Shown piece by piece: positions 8,569 through 17,265 of a stretch of DNA of 44,389 nt. The notes beneath the pieces were generated by a model, which saw nothing but the letters and a program-made list of their open reading frames with translations, did not search any database and was not told where the DNA came from. The DNA is taken from positions 1-44,389 of the forward strand of contig JAPYTC010000004.1 in NCBI GenBank assembly GCA_029941685.1, in the 5' to 3' direction. A program made the translations under genes and the position numbers. Position 1 is the stretch's first letter. The number at the start of each line of letters is the position of its first letter. Source of the DNA: Planctomycetota bacterium. Its GTDB lineage: Bacteria > Planctomycetota > UBA1135.

Positions 8569-9807
8569 ATGACTCGTCACTCCCTAATTGTACGTCTCTC
8601 TCTTTCGTGCCTAGCATTAGTCCTATGCACTTCATTTGTTAGTGCACAAAAGAGTAAAGACGACGACAAAGACAATAAATATAAAGAAGACCCATACACC
8701 GAAAATGTCGAAGATGTATGGCGTGCTGCTGGCTACGAAGTCATGGGAGATTTTGCTTGGGCCGATGGCCATGGTTCTATCAACATCGAAGATGCAGTTG
8801 GCGAAGAGCACCTAATCTTCATCGAGACAAAGCACTTCAAAATTGGCTGCTGCTTGCCAAATTACAAGATTTCTCGCGAAGACAAGATCGAGAAGAAAAA
8901 AATTGAAGACGAACTCAATGAGCTGCGTGAGATCATCCCCAATATTCCTAGACGAGTAAAGGTACTCGACAAATGGTTACGCTTGCACCTATTTGCGATG
9001 CGCGCCGAAAAACTTTACGCAAACATCCAAAGCATTCTGCAGATTAGCGACGACGACTTCCCTACCGGGCCTGGCCAATTAAAAGATGGCAAGTATATGG
9101 GCGAAGGTCCTTATCTAGGCATGAAGTCTAAATTTACTCTTTTGTTCTTTGATAAAGAAAGTAGCATCGGTCGATACCGTACTGCTTTTATGGGACAAAC
9201 TGGTATTGTGCCTATTCGTCATTTGTTCCCGAATGATGACACTCTGCTATATGCATGTGCCGCGCAAAATGATGGTCTTGCTTCTGACACGACCATGCAC
9301 TGCGCGATGGTTTACGCAGTGACGCAAAATCTACTTAATGGTTTCCGCCATTACAGTCATGCGATGCCAGTTTGGTTGCCGTTAGGCCTCGCGCACTCGC
9401 TGGCGCGTGATATTGACCAAAAGCGGAATTACTTTACCGACAAACGCCTCTATGACTCAGAAGACAAGAATATCTGGAAATGGGACACCAAAACGCGCAA
9501 GCGGGTCGACTACGACATTGCAGTAACTTATGATGAAATGACCACGTGGAGAAATTCTTCCGCACTGGCTTACAATGACCACGTTATGGCTTGGGCGAAG
9601 GTTGACTACCTGTTAAATGAGCACCCTGACTGGGTTGCACAGTGGCTGTACCGCATGCAAGACAGCTATGCCGGAACACTTGCCCCCTCACCAGAGCAGC
9701 AAGCAACGCGCGATAAAGAACTCGTAGCAGAAATTTTTGTCTTCGACCAAGGTGATTTCGAATCGAATTGGCAAAAATGGGTTAAAAAGAATTATAAGAA
9801 AAAATAG
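8569..9807 (+). CDS. Exported protein, possibly a degenerate gluzincin-like peptidase
   Basis: A 412-residue protein with a signal peptide (leader ending CTSFVSAQ) and a highly charged KSKDDDKDNKYKEDP segment after cleavage. The C-terminal half contains TTMHCAMVYAVTQNLL followed by PVWLPLGLAHSLARD. This has the spacing of the metal-binding helix and downstream helix of planctomycete DUF1570-type gluzincin proteins, but the HExxH zinc motif is absent. If related, it has lost catalysis and may be a scaffold or binding protein. It lies 18 bases after the TGA-interrupted gene but has its own -10 box. The family assignment is tentative. Confidence 0.7.
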   Translation: MTRHSLIVRLSLSCLALVLCTSFVSAQKSKDDDKDNKYKEDPYTENVEDVWRAAGYEVMGDFAWADGHGSINIEDAVGEEHLIFIETKHFKIGCCLPNYKISREDKIEKKKIEDELNELREIIPNIPRRVKVLDKWLRLHLFAMRAEKLYANIQSILQISDDDFPTGPGQLKDGKYMGEGPYLGMKSKFTLLFFDKESSIGRYRTAFMGQTGIVPIRHLFPNDDTLLYACAAQNDGLASDTTMHCAMVYAVTQNLLNGFRHYSHAMPVWLPLGLAHSLARDIDQKRNYFTDKRLYDSEDKNIWKWDTKTRKRVDYDIAVTYDEMTTWRNSSALAYNDHVMAWAKVDYLLNEHPDWVAQWLYRMQDSYAGTLAPSPEQQATRDKELVAEIFVFDQGDFESNWQKWVKKNYKKK

Positions 9808-9842
9808 CGGTTTTTACTTTAGTAAAAGGCTCTAGAGCCGCT

Positions 9843-9871
9843 GATGTGTGTGAGGAAATCCTCATCACATC
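9843..9871 (+). promoter_or_regulatory. Hairpin flush against the start codon of the GH39-like gene
   Basis: GATGTG (9843-9848) pairs with CACATC (9866-9871). Inside it GTGAGG pairs with CCTCAT (one G-U) around an AAAT loop, with one bulged T. The stem ends on the base before the ATG at 9872. The preceding spacer also holds a perfect palindrome, GGCTCTAGAGCC, and a small TTTTAC/GTAAAA hairpin. A translational control or processing element is possible; a terminator for the preceding gene is less likely because no T-run follows. Confidence 0.45.
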
Positions 9872-11815
9872 ATGCGTCTCCAAAAATCCCTCTTAATCGT
9901 ACTGCTAGCTTCTTTACTTGCAGCCTGTGGGGCCGCCGGTGAAGATTCGCCTAATGGCCCGTCAAATGGTGGAGATGATCGAGGTGCCGGCGGCGGAGGT
10001 GCTGATGAGCCAGCCTACGAGCCAGAGCCGCCCCCAGGAACGGCGACTTTTTACGTAAATCACAATAGCGGCGCGAATGACGTACCGCCTGGAAACACTG
10101 CCAAGGGCTTTGCTAGTTCGCACAGTTCGGAAGGTCTCATGCTCGAATTAGCTAACACCGGTGCTGCTGGTGGCCTTCTACGCCACAATTTGCATATCAA
10201 CGCCCCGCGCGGCAACGTGCCTACTTCGTTGATGGAAGGAGAACAAATCGGCCTAAAGACATGGGTCACTGTTATGGGCACGCCATTAAATCAGTCGCCG
10301 TCAACAGACGGTGAGATATACGACTCGAGCCTGCCACCCTACGCACGGTGGACACCAATGAGCGCCGACGTTTGGGCTAACACGGTCATCACTCAGCTAG
10401 AGCATTACGAATCTTTCTATGGTTTCGTGCCGGACTGTGTTGAAATCTGGAATGAACCCGATCGTGTTGAATTTTATAACGGCGACATCGATGATTACTT
10501 GAAACTATATACTGTGACTGCACCGAAAATAAAAAATCGCTGGCCACAAATTCATATTGGCGGGATGGGGCTTGCGGGATATCGATCGAGCATGGGCGGC
10601 TCCGAATCTGCGATTCTCGCATTGATAGACCACGCAGCGGCCAACAACCTCCCGTTAGATTTCGTGTCATGGCATCACTACACAATCGGCAACGGCTTGC
10701 AGTACTCAGGCTTCTTGGAGGATTTGCAACTGCGCTTGGACAGCTACAGTATGTCAAATGTACAACTGGTGGTATCGGAATGGAACATCTACCCATCAAC
10801 AAGTGGACACGGAACCGAATTCGATAGCTCACATAGTGCTGCGAACTACGCTGGATTCCAAACCACCGCTCGCGAACTAGGATTGGACGGCAACAGTATG
10901 TTCTTGCTCCAAGATCCTTCAACAGGCAGTGGAGCCATTGACGACTTTACAGGAAACGGAATGGGTGCGATTACCACACATGGCATCAAGAAACCTGTAT
11001 TTCATGTTATAGAAACAGTCCAGGCAATGGCGGATGAACCGATGCTAACTACAGTGCGCCCCGACGAGGAGCTTAGCGTTAATGTTTATGCAACCAAAAT
11101 GGGCAATCGTGTGCGCTACGTTGTCAGCAATGATGTTGTGCCTGGGGACTGGGTATGGGCGAACCGTTTACGTGATGAGGGGTTAGCTCCAGGTTATTTG
11201 TGGCCCCTTTACTACCACGCCGCAAAGATAGGTCGGCCACATAAACCAACGGACACCGAATTGCTTGCAGAAGGCATGACTACTGCAGAAGTCACTGCGA
11301 TTAGGGACCTAGAAGACGAGTTGAATTTAGCATGGCAGTTTAAAGACGAGAACCGCCCTGTTGAAATAATCTTTGGGGGCAACGAATTGCCGAATATCGC
11401 AAACGTGCATCGCTTCGATAGCCAGCACAACAACTTCGTCGATCATATTGACGAGATCATGCCTTTCTTAGAACAAACCGAAGAAAATGCAAAATGGTTT
11501 GCCTTGCAAGCCGCGGCCGACTACTTTTTCTCACACGGCATCGTGGTCAGTCCTGAAGATTTGTCTAATTACGCTGACATGCATGAGTGGGCAATAGAAA
11601 ACGATGTCCCATACAACATCGCTAGTGCTTCGATAACAATCTACCAAAAAGCGATGGCGGAAGGGCGGTTGTTCGATGTGGGATTATTGAATAGCTTGCC
11701 ACAAATGAGTGTCACACCAATGACTGCAGAAAATGCAGAAGTTATCGCTGCTTCCGGCTCGGTCCACTTCTTTATGGAGCCGAACTCTGTTGTCATCTTT
11801 GACATATATCTATAA
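9872..11815 (+). CDS. GH39-like glycoside hydrolase lipoprotein
   Basis: A 647-residue lipoprotein. The signal has a lipobox LAAC with Cys19, then a Gly/Asp/Pro-rich linker to about residue 57. The domain from about 60 to 400 reads as a clan GH-A barrel. VEIWNEPD contains the predicted acid/base Glu195, SWHHY lies at 266-270, and VVSEWNIYP contains the predicted nucleophile Glu303. This pattern fits GH39 (beta-xylosidase/iduronidase-like), though GH30/GH51-type enzymes are alternatives. The remaining 200 or more residues form a second domain I do not recognise. It probably degrades an extracellular polysaccharide at the outer membrane. A hairpin abuts its ATG. It converges on the QueD gene with no gap. 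Confidence 0.8.
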   Translation: MRLQKSLLIVLLASLLAACGAAGEDSPNGPSNGGDDRGAGGGGADEPAYEPEPPPGTATFYVNHNSGANDVPPGNTAKGFASSHSSEGLMLELANTGAAGGLLRHNLHINAPRGNVPTSLMEGEQIGLKTWVTVMGTPLNQSPSTDGEIYDSSLPPYARWTPMSADVWANTVITQLEHYESFYGFVPDCVEIWNEPDRVEFYNGDIDDYLKLYTVTAPKIKNRWPQIHIGGMGLAGYRSSMGGSESAILALIDHAAANNLPLDFVSWHHYTIGNGLQYSGFLEDLQLRLDSYSMSNVQLVVSEWNIYPSTSGHGTEFDSSHSAANYAGFQTTARELGLDGNSMFLLQDPSTGSGAIDDFTGNGMGAITTHGIKKPVFHVIETVQAMADEPMLTTVRPDEELSVNVYATKMGNRVRYVVSNDVVPGDWVWANRLRDEGLAPGYLWPLYYHAAKIGRPHKPTDTELLAEGMTTAEVTAIRDLEDELNLAWQFKDENRPVEIIFGGNELPNIANVHRFDSQHNNFVDHIDEIMPFLEQTEENAKWFALQAAADYFFSHGIVVSPEDLSNYADMHEWAIENDVPYNIASASITIYQKAMAEGRLFDVGLLNSLPQMSVTPMTAENAEVIAASGSVHFFMEPNSVVIFDIYL

Positions 11816-12310
11816 TCAATCGGCGGTGTAATACCAAACACCGCGTTGCCCTTGGGTTTCTTCAACCGCCATACGCATCGAATGAACCTCCACATCGGAG
11901 AAGTTCAGCTGCAATTTTTCGAGTAACCGGCGGCCAATGTATGTCGCTAAGTTTTCTGCAGAAGTGTTGTTAACCGGCAAAACGATAACGTCTTCTCTGG
12001 GTGCGGCATAATAACGTTCGCGATAACGTACTTCGATGACATCATCTTCACGGATGTTACATGTTAGCTCGTGATGCTCTCCGGGTATCAACCAACGCTC
12101 GTCTAAAGCATCTACGATCTCACGGATTAACGGTTTAACTTGTGTGAAGTCAATGACTAATCCGTACTGCGACAAGCTACCGGACACTTCGCAGTACACA
12201 CGGTAGTTGTGTCCGTGCAAACGTTCGGCGGTGCCATCAGGAAATATCAAAAAGTGCGCCGCAGAGAACTTTAAATATTCTTTCTTGATTTCGATTGACC
12301 AGCGTTCCAT
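11816..12310 (-). CDS. 6-pyruvoyl-tetrahydropterin / 6-carboxytetrahydropterin synthase family
   Basis: A 164-residue PTPS/QueD-fold protein. Zinc ligands are visible in FSAAHFL and LHGHNYRV, and ENLATYIGRRLLEKL is the usual mid-protein helix. A C-terminal VEVHSMRMAVEET carries the pterin-anchor glutamate. In E. coli QueD a catalytic Cys lies four residues before the first His of HGH; here that residue is Ala and the next is Glu (TAERLHGH). The enzyme may therefore follow a PTPS-III-like chemistry or have a different substrate than carboxytetrahydropterin. It lies three bases after the pyrK stop, so the two are co-transcribed. Stop is TGA, backed by TAG two codons later. Confidence 0.85.
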   Translation of the reverse strand: MERWSIEIKKEYLKFSAAHFLIFPDGTAERLHGHNYRVYCEVSGSLSQYGLVIDFTQVKPLIREIVDALDERWLIPGEHHELTCNIREDDVIEVRYRERYYAAPREDVIVLPVNNTSAENLATYIGRRLLEKLQLNFSDVEVHSMRMAVEETQGQRGVWYYTAD

Positions 12311-12313
12311 TTT

Positions 12314-13138
12314 TTATATTGAGATGTCTGCTAGAGAAAAGACTGGGCCCTCAGTGCAAGTTTTCGCATAAGGCCAATCAGTAAATTTACCATCAACACT
12401 AGTCGGCACCGGACATGCATTACATACGCCAAAACCACAACCCATGTATGTTTCGAGGCTTAAGTAGGCGTTGAGGTTGCGCAAGCGAGCAAAGTCAGCG
12501 AAAGCATGTAGTAAGCCAGCTGGCCCGCAGGCGACAATCACTGATTTTTTTGAAATGCGCTTTTTATCGAGCTCGGTGGCGAGACAAGCGATGACGTTTC
12601 CTTTGAACCCATGACTGCCGTCATCGGTTGAGTAATGCATGTTAATGCCTAATGCATCAAATGACTGATGATCGAAAAGGTGGCGCTGCGTGCGCCCGCC
12701 AAAAAACATGTGAGTGTTTTCTCTGGCACCAAGGGCGATGCGTTGTTGCGCATAAATTAAAAATGGTGCCGAACCGACACCGCCAGCAACCATGACCACA
12801 TCTTGTTCGACAGCTGCGACGTCGAAGCCGTTGCCTAACGGCAGTAAGCAGCGCAACATAGTACCTATGGGTGCATCAACTAGAGCAGCAGTGCCCTTGC
12901 CCATTTTTTGAATGAGAAAAGTAAACCTATTGGGTGCTGGCCGCTCGTACAACGAAAATGGGCGAGCAATGACCGTCGGCGAGTTCTCTGCCAATGACAA
13001 CATCGCAAACTGCCCGGGGCCAAAATCGCTAGTGATGTCCTCTATCTCGACGTCGATAACCCAAGTTTGCTCGCCAACTTCGCGGGTGGCGACAATTGGA
13101 GCTAAAACGGCTTGAGTGCTATCTAAGGACAGTGACAT
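12314..13138 (-). CDS. pyrK: Dihydroorotate dehydrogenase electron-transfer subunit-like protein
   Basis: A 274-residue FAD/[2Fe-2S] oxidoreductase of the PyrK type, which passes electrons from PyrD to NAD. Seen: the FAD-binding RPFSLYERP, the NAD domain VVMVAGGVGSAPFLIYAQQR, and a C-terminal cluster motif starting CGFGVCNACPVP with a fourth Cys at AKTC. Length fits. PyrD is not in the window, so a related ferredoxin-reductase-like role cannot be excluded. Its ATG is six bases after TACAAT. That promoter lies back to back with the one for the divergent Nudix gene. Confidence 0.85.
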   Translation of the reverse strand: MSLSLDSTQAVLAPIVATREVGEQTWVIDVEIEDITSDFGPGQFAMLSLAENSPTVIARPFSLYERPAPNRFTFLIQKMGKGTAALVDAPIGTMLRCLLPLGNGFDVAAVEQDVVMVAGGVGSAPFLIYAQQRIALGARENTHMFFGGRTQRHLFDHQSFDALGINMHYSTDDGSHGFKGNVIACLATELDKKRISKKSVIVACGPAGLLHAFADFARLRNLNAYLSLETYMGCGFGVCNACPVPTSVDGKFTDWPYAKTCTEGPVFSLADISI

Positions 13139-13144
13139 GCCCTA

Positions 13145-13170
13145 ATTGTAGCCTCGCGCAGGATTACAAT
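13145..13170. promoter_or_regulatory. Back-to-back leaderless promoters
   Basis: On the minus strand TACAAT (13150-13145) is followed by six bases and the pyrK ATG (13138). On the plus strand TACAAT (13165-13170) is followed by six bases and GTG (13177). The hexamers are 14 bp apart, so each promoter's upstream contact region covers the other's -10 and the two should compete. Confidence 0.65.
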
Positions 13171-13176
13171 ATAGCT

Positions 13177-13614
13177 GTGATTTCTAACGACAATCCGGTG
13201 ACCGCAAGTGGTGTGGTGCTTTACTCTTTAGAGGAAGGTAAAGTAAAGTTTTTGCTACTGCAAAGTGCTCGCCACCAAACTTGGGGCTTCGCCAAGGGTC
13301 ATGTTGACAGTAACGAAACACTAATGGAGTGTGCTTTGCGCGAAGTATCTGAAGAAACTGGATACAACTTAACGACAGACGATGTGTTCGAAGTATTCAA
13401 TGATTGCGCAACATACCTATTGCCAGGCACGAGCACACTTAAGCGCACTGTGATGTTTCTTGCGACTAAGCCCGTTGCTGCCAACGGATTACGAGTATCC
13501 GGCGAGCATCAACAATTTAAATGGTGCGATTTAAGTGCCGCACTCAAATTACTTGGGCACCAACAATCGAAAACATGTTTGCTGCGCGCGTCTGATTGGG
13601 TAGAAAACAACTAA
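13177..13614 (+). CDS. Nudix hydrolase (diadenosine tetraphosphatase-like)
   Basis: A 145-residue Nudix protein starting at GTG 13177, chosen because it lies six bases after TACAAT and gives the usual family length. An upstream in-frame TTG would add residues antisense to pyrK. The Nudix box is GHVDSNETLMECALREVSEETGY, given here only as its key parts: G-x5-E, then REVSEETG with the metal-binding glutamates. LLLQSARHQTWGFAKG precedes it, as in bis(5'-nucleosyl)-tetraphosphatases. Such enzymes hydrolyse ApnA alarmones. It overlaps the next ATG (TAATG), opening the operon with the HD protein and argS. Ap4A is a by-product of tRNA synthetases, which fits the neighbourhood. Confidence 0.88.
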   Translation: MISNDNPVTASGVVLYSLEEGKVKFLLLQSARHQTWGFAKGHVDSNETLMECALREVSEETGYNLTTDDVFEVFNDCATYLLPGTSTLKRTVMFLATKPVAANGLRVSGEHQQFKWCDLSAALKLLGHQQSKTCLLRASDWVENN

Positions 13615-14207
13615 TGGATGTTGCCGCAGCACATGACATCCTTAACCACGTTGATACGCATGGTGAATCTTGGCCTCAACACTGTAGGCAAGTTGCGCGA
13701 GTGGCAAGCCGTTTGGCCACCGCGTTAAATGAAAATGGGGCCGAGCTCGATGCCGGATTATGCGAGCGGCAGGCGTTACTGCATGACATCGGCCGCAGCA
13801 AAACCCACGGGCCACTCCATGGTTGGAGCGGCTTCACCATCTTGCGGGGCATGGGACACCCCGCCGAAGCACGGGGCTGTCTTGCACATTGGACAAAAGG
13901 CCGTGGCCGCAAAGAATTAGAAGTCGTGCCCATCTGGAAACCGTCCTTTGTAGTCCGCGTGTTTGAAATTTTCGACAAGCAGCCATGGGATATTTACGAT
14001 TCGGTAGTTAGCGTTGCCGATTCTTCAGTACGCCATACCGAAATCGTGTCGATCGAATGCCGCCATCAAGATTTGTTCGACCGCTACGGAGATTCCATCT
14101 GGATGCGCCGCGCTGCCGAACTTGCCCATATTCACGCCACTGAGTTGAGCGATATATTAAAATCTCCCGTCGCTGAGCTGCTAAGCCCGCTCTACGGCAC
14201 TGAATAA
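13614..14207 (+). CDS. HD-domain phosphohydrolase
   Basis: A 197-residue HD-superfamily protein. The metal-binding histidine of HCRQVARVA, the HD doublet in ALLHDIGRSKTHG and the distal aspartate in SVADSS are visible in order. The substrate is unknown; nucleotide or phosphoester hydrolysis is typical. The start is taken as ATG 13614, which overlaps the Nudix stop; an upstream TTG at 13596 is less likely. Its own stop overlaps the argS ATG, so Nudix, HD and argS are translated as a coupled unit. Confidence 0.85.
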   Translation: MDVAAAHDILNHVDTHGESWPQHCRQVARVASRLATALNENGAELDAGLCERQALLHDIGRSKTHGPLHGWSGFTILRGMGHPAEARGCLAHWTKGRGRKELEVVPIWKPSFVVRVFEIFDKQPWDIYDSVVSVADSSVRHTEIVSIECRHQDLFDRYGDSIWMRRAAELAHIHATELSDILKSPVAELLSPLYGTE

Positions 14208-15916
14208 TGACTACTACCCCGCCACTTCACGGCCTCGACACCTTTGCCTTGACAATTCGTCAAGCAGTGTCTTCTGCCATCGACGTCAAGATTGATTTAA
14301 TTTCGCTAGAGCGCCCACGCCAAGAAAGCTTAGGTGAATTTGCATTGCCATGTTTTCGCTTCGCCAAGCAGGCGAAATTAGCGCCTCCAGCTTTAGCGTC
14401 TAAGCTTGCCGACGAACTTGCTATCGAAAATGTTAACTGCGAAGCAGTGGGGCCGTTTTTGAACTTTCGAATCGATGCTAACTCGTTAGCGCGGTCGATT
14501 GTAACTTCAGCACAAAACGACAACTATGCAGGAGATAACCAAGACTTGACCACCTTGGTTGAGTTCTCTTCGCCAAACATCGCAAAGCCAATGCATATTG
14601 GCCATATGCGGACTACTGTAATCGGTGCAGCTCTCAGTCGTATTTACTCACACCTCGGTCATGATGTAAAACGCATTAACCACCTCGGTGATTGGGGCTC
14701 TCAATTTGGCAAATTAGTTGCAGCGTGGCAGCGCTGGGGTTCTGAAGACAAGCTCAACGAACTACCTATTGCACATTTGCTCGAGCTATACGTGCGTTAC
14801 CACGAAGAAGAAAAAAACGACAAAACTTTAGCTGTCGATGCAAAAAAATATTTTCAACAGCTAGAATCCGGGGAGGACAATCAAACACGAGCCACCTGGA
14901 AGCAATTCACTGCGCTATCTCTAACCGAATTTGACAAAGTCTATGCACGCTTTGGCATTGAGTTTGATTATGTGCGCGGCGAATCATGGTACGAAGATCA
15001 ACTCGACGACATGATTACTTGGCTTGACGAATGCGGTGTTACCGAATTGTCCGATGGCGCAACCATTGTTAATCTTGAAGAACAAGGGATTAAAACTCCC
15101 AGCTTAGTAAAGACGGCGCACGGCACGACTCTTTATGCCACGCGCGACTTAGCAGCTGCAAAGTCTCGCTGGGAGGAATTCAAGTTTGATCATTCTTTGT
15201 ATGTAGTTGGCGCCGAGCAAACGCTTCATTTTCAACAATTAAAGGCCGTATTGTCGCGATGTGGTGTTGAATGGGAAAAACGTATGGAGCATATTCCGTT
15301 TGGACTGATTCGTCTTACCGAAGGCAAGTTGTCTACACGCGAAGGACGAGTAATCGCACTCGTGGATGTGCTCAATCGCTCAGTCGAATTAGCTGCTAAG
15401 TCTATTGAACAAAAAAACCCCGATTTGCCGAACAAAGAGACCGTCGCCGAACAAGTTGGCTTGGGCGCGATTGTGTTCCACGATCTCAAGCACCAACGTC
15501 AAAAAGATGTGGTGTTTGACTGGAAAGAAGTTTTGTCTTTCGAAGGCGATACCGGCCCTTACCTGCAATACACCCATGCACGCTGCTGTTCTATTTTACG
15601 CCGCGCCGAAAAAGATGTGCCGCAGCTTGACGACATTGATTTTTCAGTGCTCGAAGGGGGGCGCGAATTATGGGTAGCCATCGGACGTCTCCCGCAGGCT
15701 GTCCGCGAGGCTGCTGCAAAACGCGAACCCATGTTGATTGCAAATGCTCTGCTTAAAGTTGCAGCTGCCGGTAATGGGTTTTATCGTGACAATCAAGTGT
15801 TGGGCACTAACGACGACAATCTAGAAAAAGCACGCTTAGTTGCGATTGACACGTTGCGCAAAACCTTAGCGCTGGGCATGAAATTACTTGGCGTTCCGAC
15901 TCCGCAAGAAATGTAA
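14207..15916 (+). CDS. argS: Arginyl-tRNA synthetase
   Basis: A 569-residue class Ia synthetase charging tRNA-Arg. Seen: an N-terminal additional domain typical of ArgS, the SSPNIAKPMHIGHMR segment with the HIGH motif at about residue 130, YATRDLAA, and KLSTREGRV in place of KMSKS, as is common in ArgS. A C-terminal alpha-helical anticodon-binding domain contains LQYTHAR. The ATG overlaps the stop of the HD gene. apt follows after one base. Confidence 0.95.
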   Translation: MTTTPPLHGLDTFALTIRQAVSSAIDVKIDLISLERPRQESLGEFALPCFRFAKQAKLAPPALASKLADELAIENVNCEAVGPFLNFRIDANSLARSIVTSAQNDNYAGDNQDLTTLVEFSSPNIAKPMHIGHMRTTVIGAALSRIYSHLGHDVKRINHLGDWGSQFGKLVAAWQRWGSEDKLNELPIAHLLELYVRYHEEEKNDKTLAVDAKKYFQQLESGEDNQTRATWKQFTALSLTEFDKVYARFGIEFDYVRGESWYEDQLDDMITWLDECGVTELSDGATIVNLEEQGIKTPSLVKTAHGTTLYATRDLAAAKSRWEEFKFDHSLYVVGAEQTLHFQQLKAVLSRCGVEWEKRMEHIPFGLIRLTEGKLSTREGRVIALVDVLNRSVELAAKSIEQKNPDLPNKETVAEQVGLGAIVFHDLKHQRQKDVVFDWKEVLSFEGDTGPYLQYTHARCCSILRRAEKDVPQLDDIDFSVLEGGRELWVAIGRLPQAVREAAAKREPMLIANALLKVAAAGNGFYRDNQVLGTNDDNLEKARLVAIDTLRKTLALGMKLLGVPTPQEM

Positions 15917-15917
15917 T

Positions 15918-16439
15918 ATGGCAATCGACCTAAACAAATTTATCCGCGACATTCCCGATTACCCTAAACCGGGTATTATCTTCAAAGACATCACCCCGCT
16001 GTTGCAAGATGCTGATGCACTGCGCCAATCGATTCTAGACATGGCCGTCATCGCTAAACGATATGACGTCACGCACATCGCTGGCATTGAATCACGCGGA
16101 TTTATTTTTGGTACTGCCCTCGCTGTCGAACTGGGTTTAGGGTTTTTACCGATTCGCAAGCCAGGCAAGCTACCCTGGAAAACCTTCGCCGAGGCTTACG
16201 AGCTTGAATACGGTAGCGACAAGCTAGAGATTCATGTTGACGCCTCTGCTGCTGGCGAGCGCGTGTTGCTAATTGACGATTTGTTAGCAACTGGCGGAAC
16301 TGCCGAAGCTTCTGTCAAGCTCATTCGCCATACAGGCGCCGAAGTTATGGCGTGCTGCGTGCTGCTCGAGCTAGAATTCTTGCACGGGCGCGAAAAGCTG
16401 CACGGTGTGCCGATGCATTCATTGATAAAAATTAAGTGA
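15918..16439 (+). CDS. apt: Adenine phosphoribosyltransferase
   Basis: A 173-residue APRT converting adenine and PRPP to AMP. Seen: IRDIPDYPKPGIIFKDITPL at the N terminus, IESRGFIFG, the flexible-loop RKPGKLPW, and the PRPP-binding VLLIDDLLATGGTA. The start is ATG 15918, one base after the argS stop. It ends at TGA (16437-16439) after HSLIKIK. This is the one TGA-terminated gene here with no near backup stop, and therefore the best evidence that UGA does terminate. Confidence 0.93.
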   Translation: MAIDLNKFIRDIPDYPKPGIIFKDITPLLQDADALRQSILDMAVIAKRYDVTHIAGIESRGFIFGTALAVELGLGFLPIRKPGKLPWKTFAEAYELEYGSDKLEIHVDASAAGERVLLIDDLLATGGTAEASVKLIRHTGAEVMACCVLLELEFLHGREKLHGVPMHSLIKIK

Positions 16440-16482
16440 GCTAAGTGTAGAGTCTGACCACTGCCTACAATAGACTTTGTCT

Positions 16483-17265
16483 ATGGCTGATGCCACTACC
16501 AACCCCGCAGGCTCTCCCCAAGTTTCTACCGAAGATCTTTGGACTGAGTTAAGAAAGACTAATGACGAAGATATTCGCCATGAAATCGTGCGTCGTCATC
16601 AACCTTTGGTGCGTTTCCTTGCCGAACATATGGCGCGCAAATTGCCTCGTTCTGTCGACGTAGACGACTTGGCCCAAGAAGGTTCTTTCGGATTGATGGA
16701 CGCCATCAACAAGTTCGACCCCGAACGTGGCATCAAATTCAAAACCTATTGCTCAACCAGAATTCGTGGCGCGATTTTAGATTCGCTGCGCTCTCAAGAT
16801 TGGGTGCCGCGTCTGACTCGCCAGCGCGCAGTAAAAATTCAAAACTTCACCGCCGATTTTCTAGAAGATCAGGGGCGCGAGCCGTCTCTCGAAGAGATTT
16901 CTACGGCGCTTGAGATTCCGATGAAGGCCGTAAAAAATGCGCAGCCATTGGCAATGAATCAAGTATCGGATCGTCGTCCACAACCTAACGAAGACTACGA
17001 TAACAGCCTAGACAGCATCAGTGAATCAAAAGAAGACAACCCTTTTGATGCTGCCAATCGCAAAGATTTAGTGGCCGTCATTACCGACCAACTCGGAGAG
17101 AAAGAGCGTTCGATTCTGCAGATGTACTACATTCAAGGATTGACCTTACGCGAAATTGGCAGCGCACTTTCAATCACTGAATCGCGTGTGTGCCAAATTC
17201 ACTCTAACGTGATTAAACGCCTGCGCACCAAGCTAAAAGGTGATGCTGACAAGTTCTCGGCTTAA
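16483..17265 (+). CDS. WhiG/FliA-family RNA polymerase sigma factor
   Basis: A 260-residue sigma-70 group 3 factor. Region 2 is visible as RRHQPLVRFLAEHMARKL, VDVDDLAQEGSFGLMDAI, FDPERGIKFKTYCSTRIRGA and LDSLRSQDWVPR. Region 3 follows as GREPSLEEISTALEI. Region 4 carries LGEKERSILQMYYIQGLTLREIGSALSITESRVCQIH, cited here by its ends. No flagellar genes are nearby, so motility control is only one possibility. ATG 16483 lies 11 bases after TACAAT (16466-16471); an in-frame TTG at 16477 would be five bases after it. birA overlaps its 3' end. Confidence 0.9.
   Translation: MADATTNPAGSPQVSTEDLWTELRKTNDEDIRHEIVRRHQPLVRFLAEHMARKLPRSVDVDDLAQEGSFGLMDAINKFDPERGIKFKTYCSTRIRGAILDSLRSQDWVPRLTRQRAVKIQNFTADFLEDQGREPSLEEISTALEIPMKAVKNAQPLAMNQVSDRRPQPNEDYDNSLDSISESKEDNPFDAANRKDLVAVITDQLGEKERSILQMYYIQGLTLREIGSALSITESRVCQIHSNVIKRLRTKLKGDADKFSA

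Noticed and set aside
10389-10922. Minus-strand 177-codon open frame inside the GH39-like gene
   Set aside because: It is antisense to the conserved barrel and has a Cys/Arg-rich composition with no motif.
16437-16483. Full reassignment of UGA in this genome
   Set aside because: apt ends at TGA where the family ends; reading through would add about 43 unconvincing residues into the sigma gene. All other long genes have no internal TGA.
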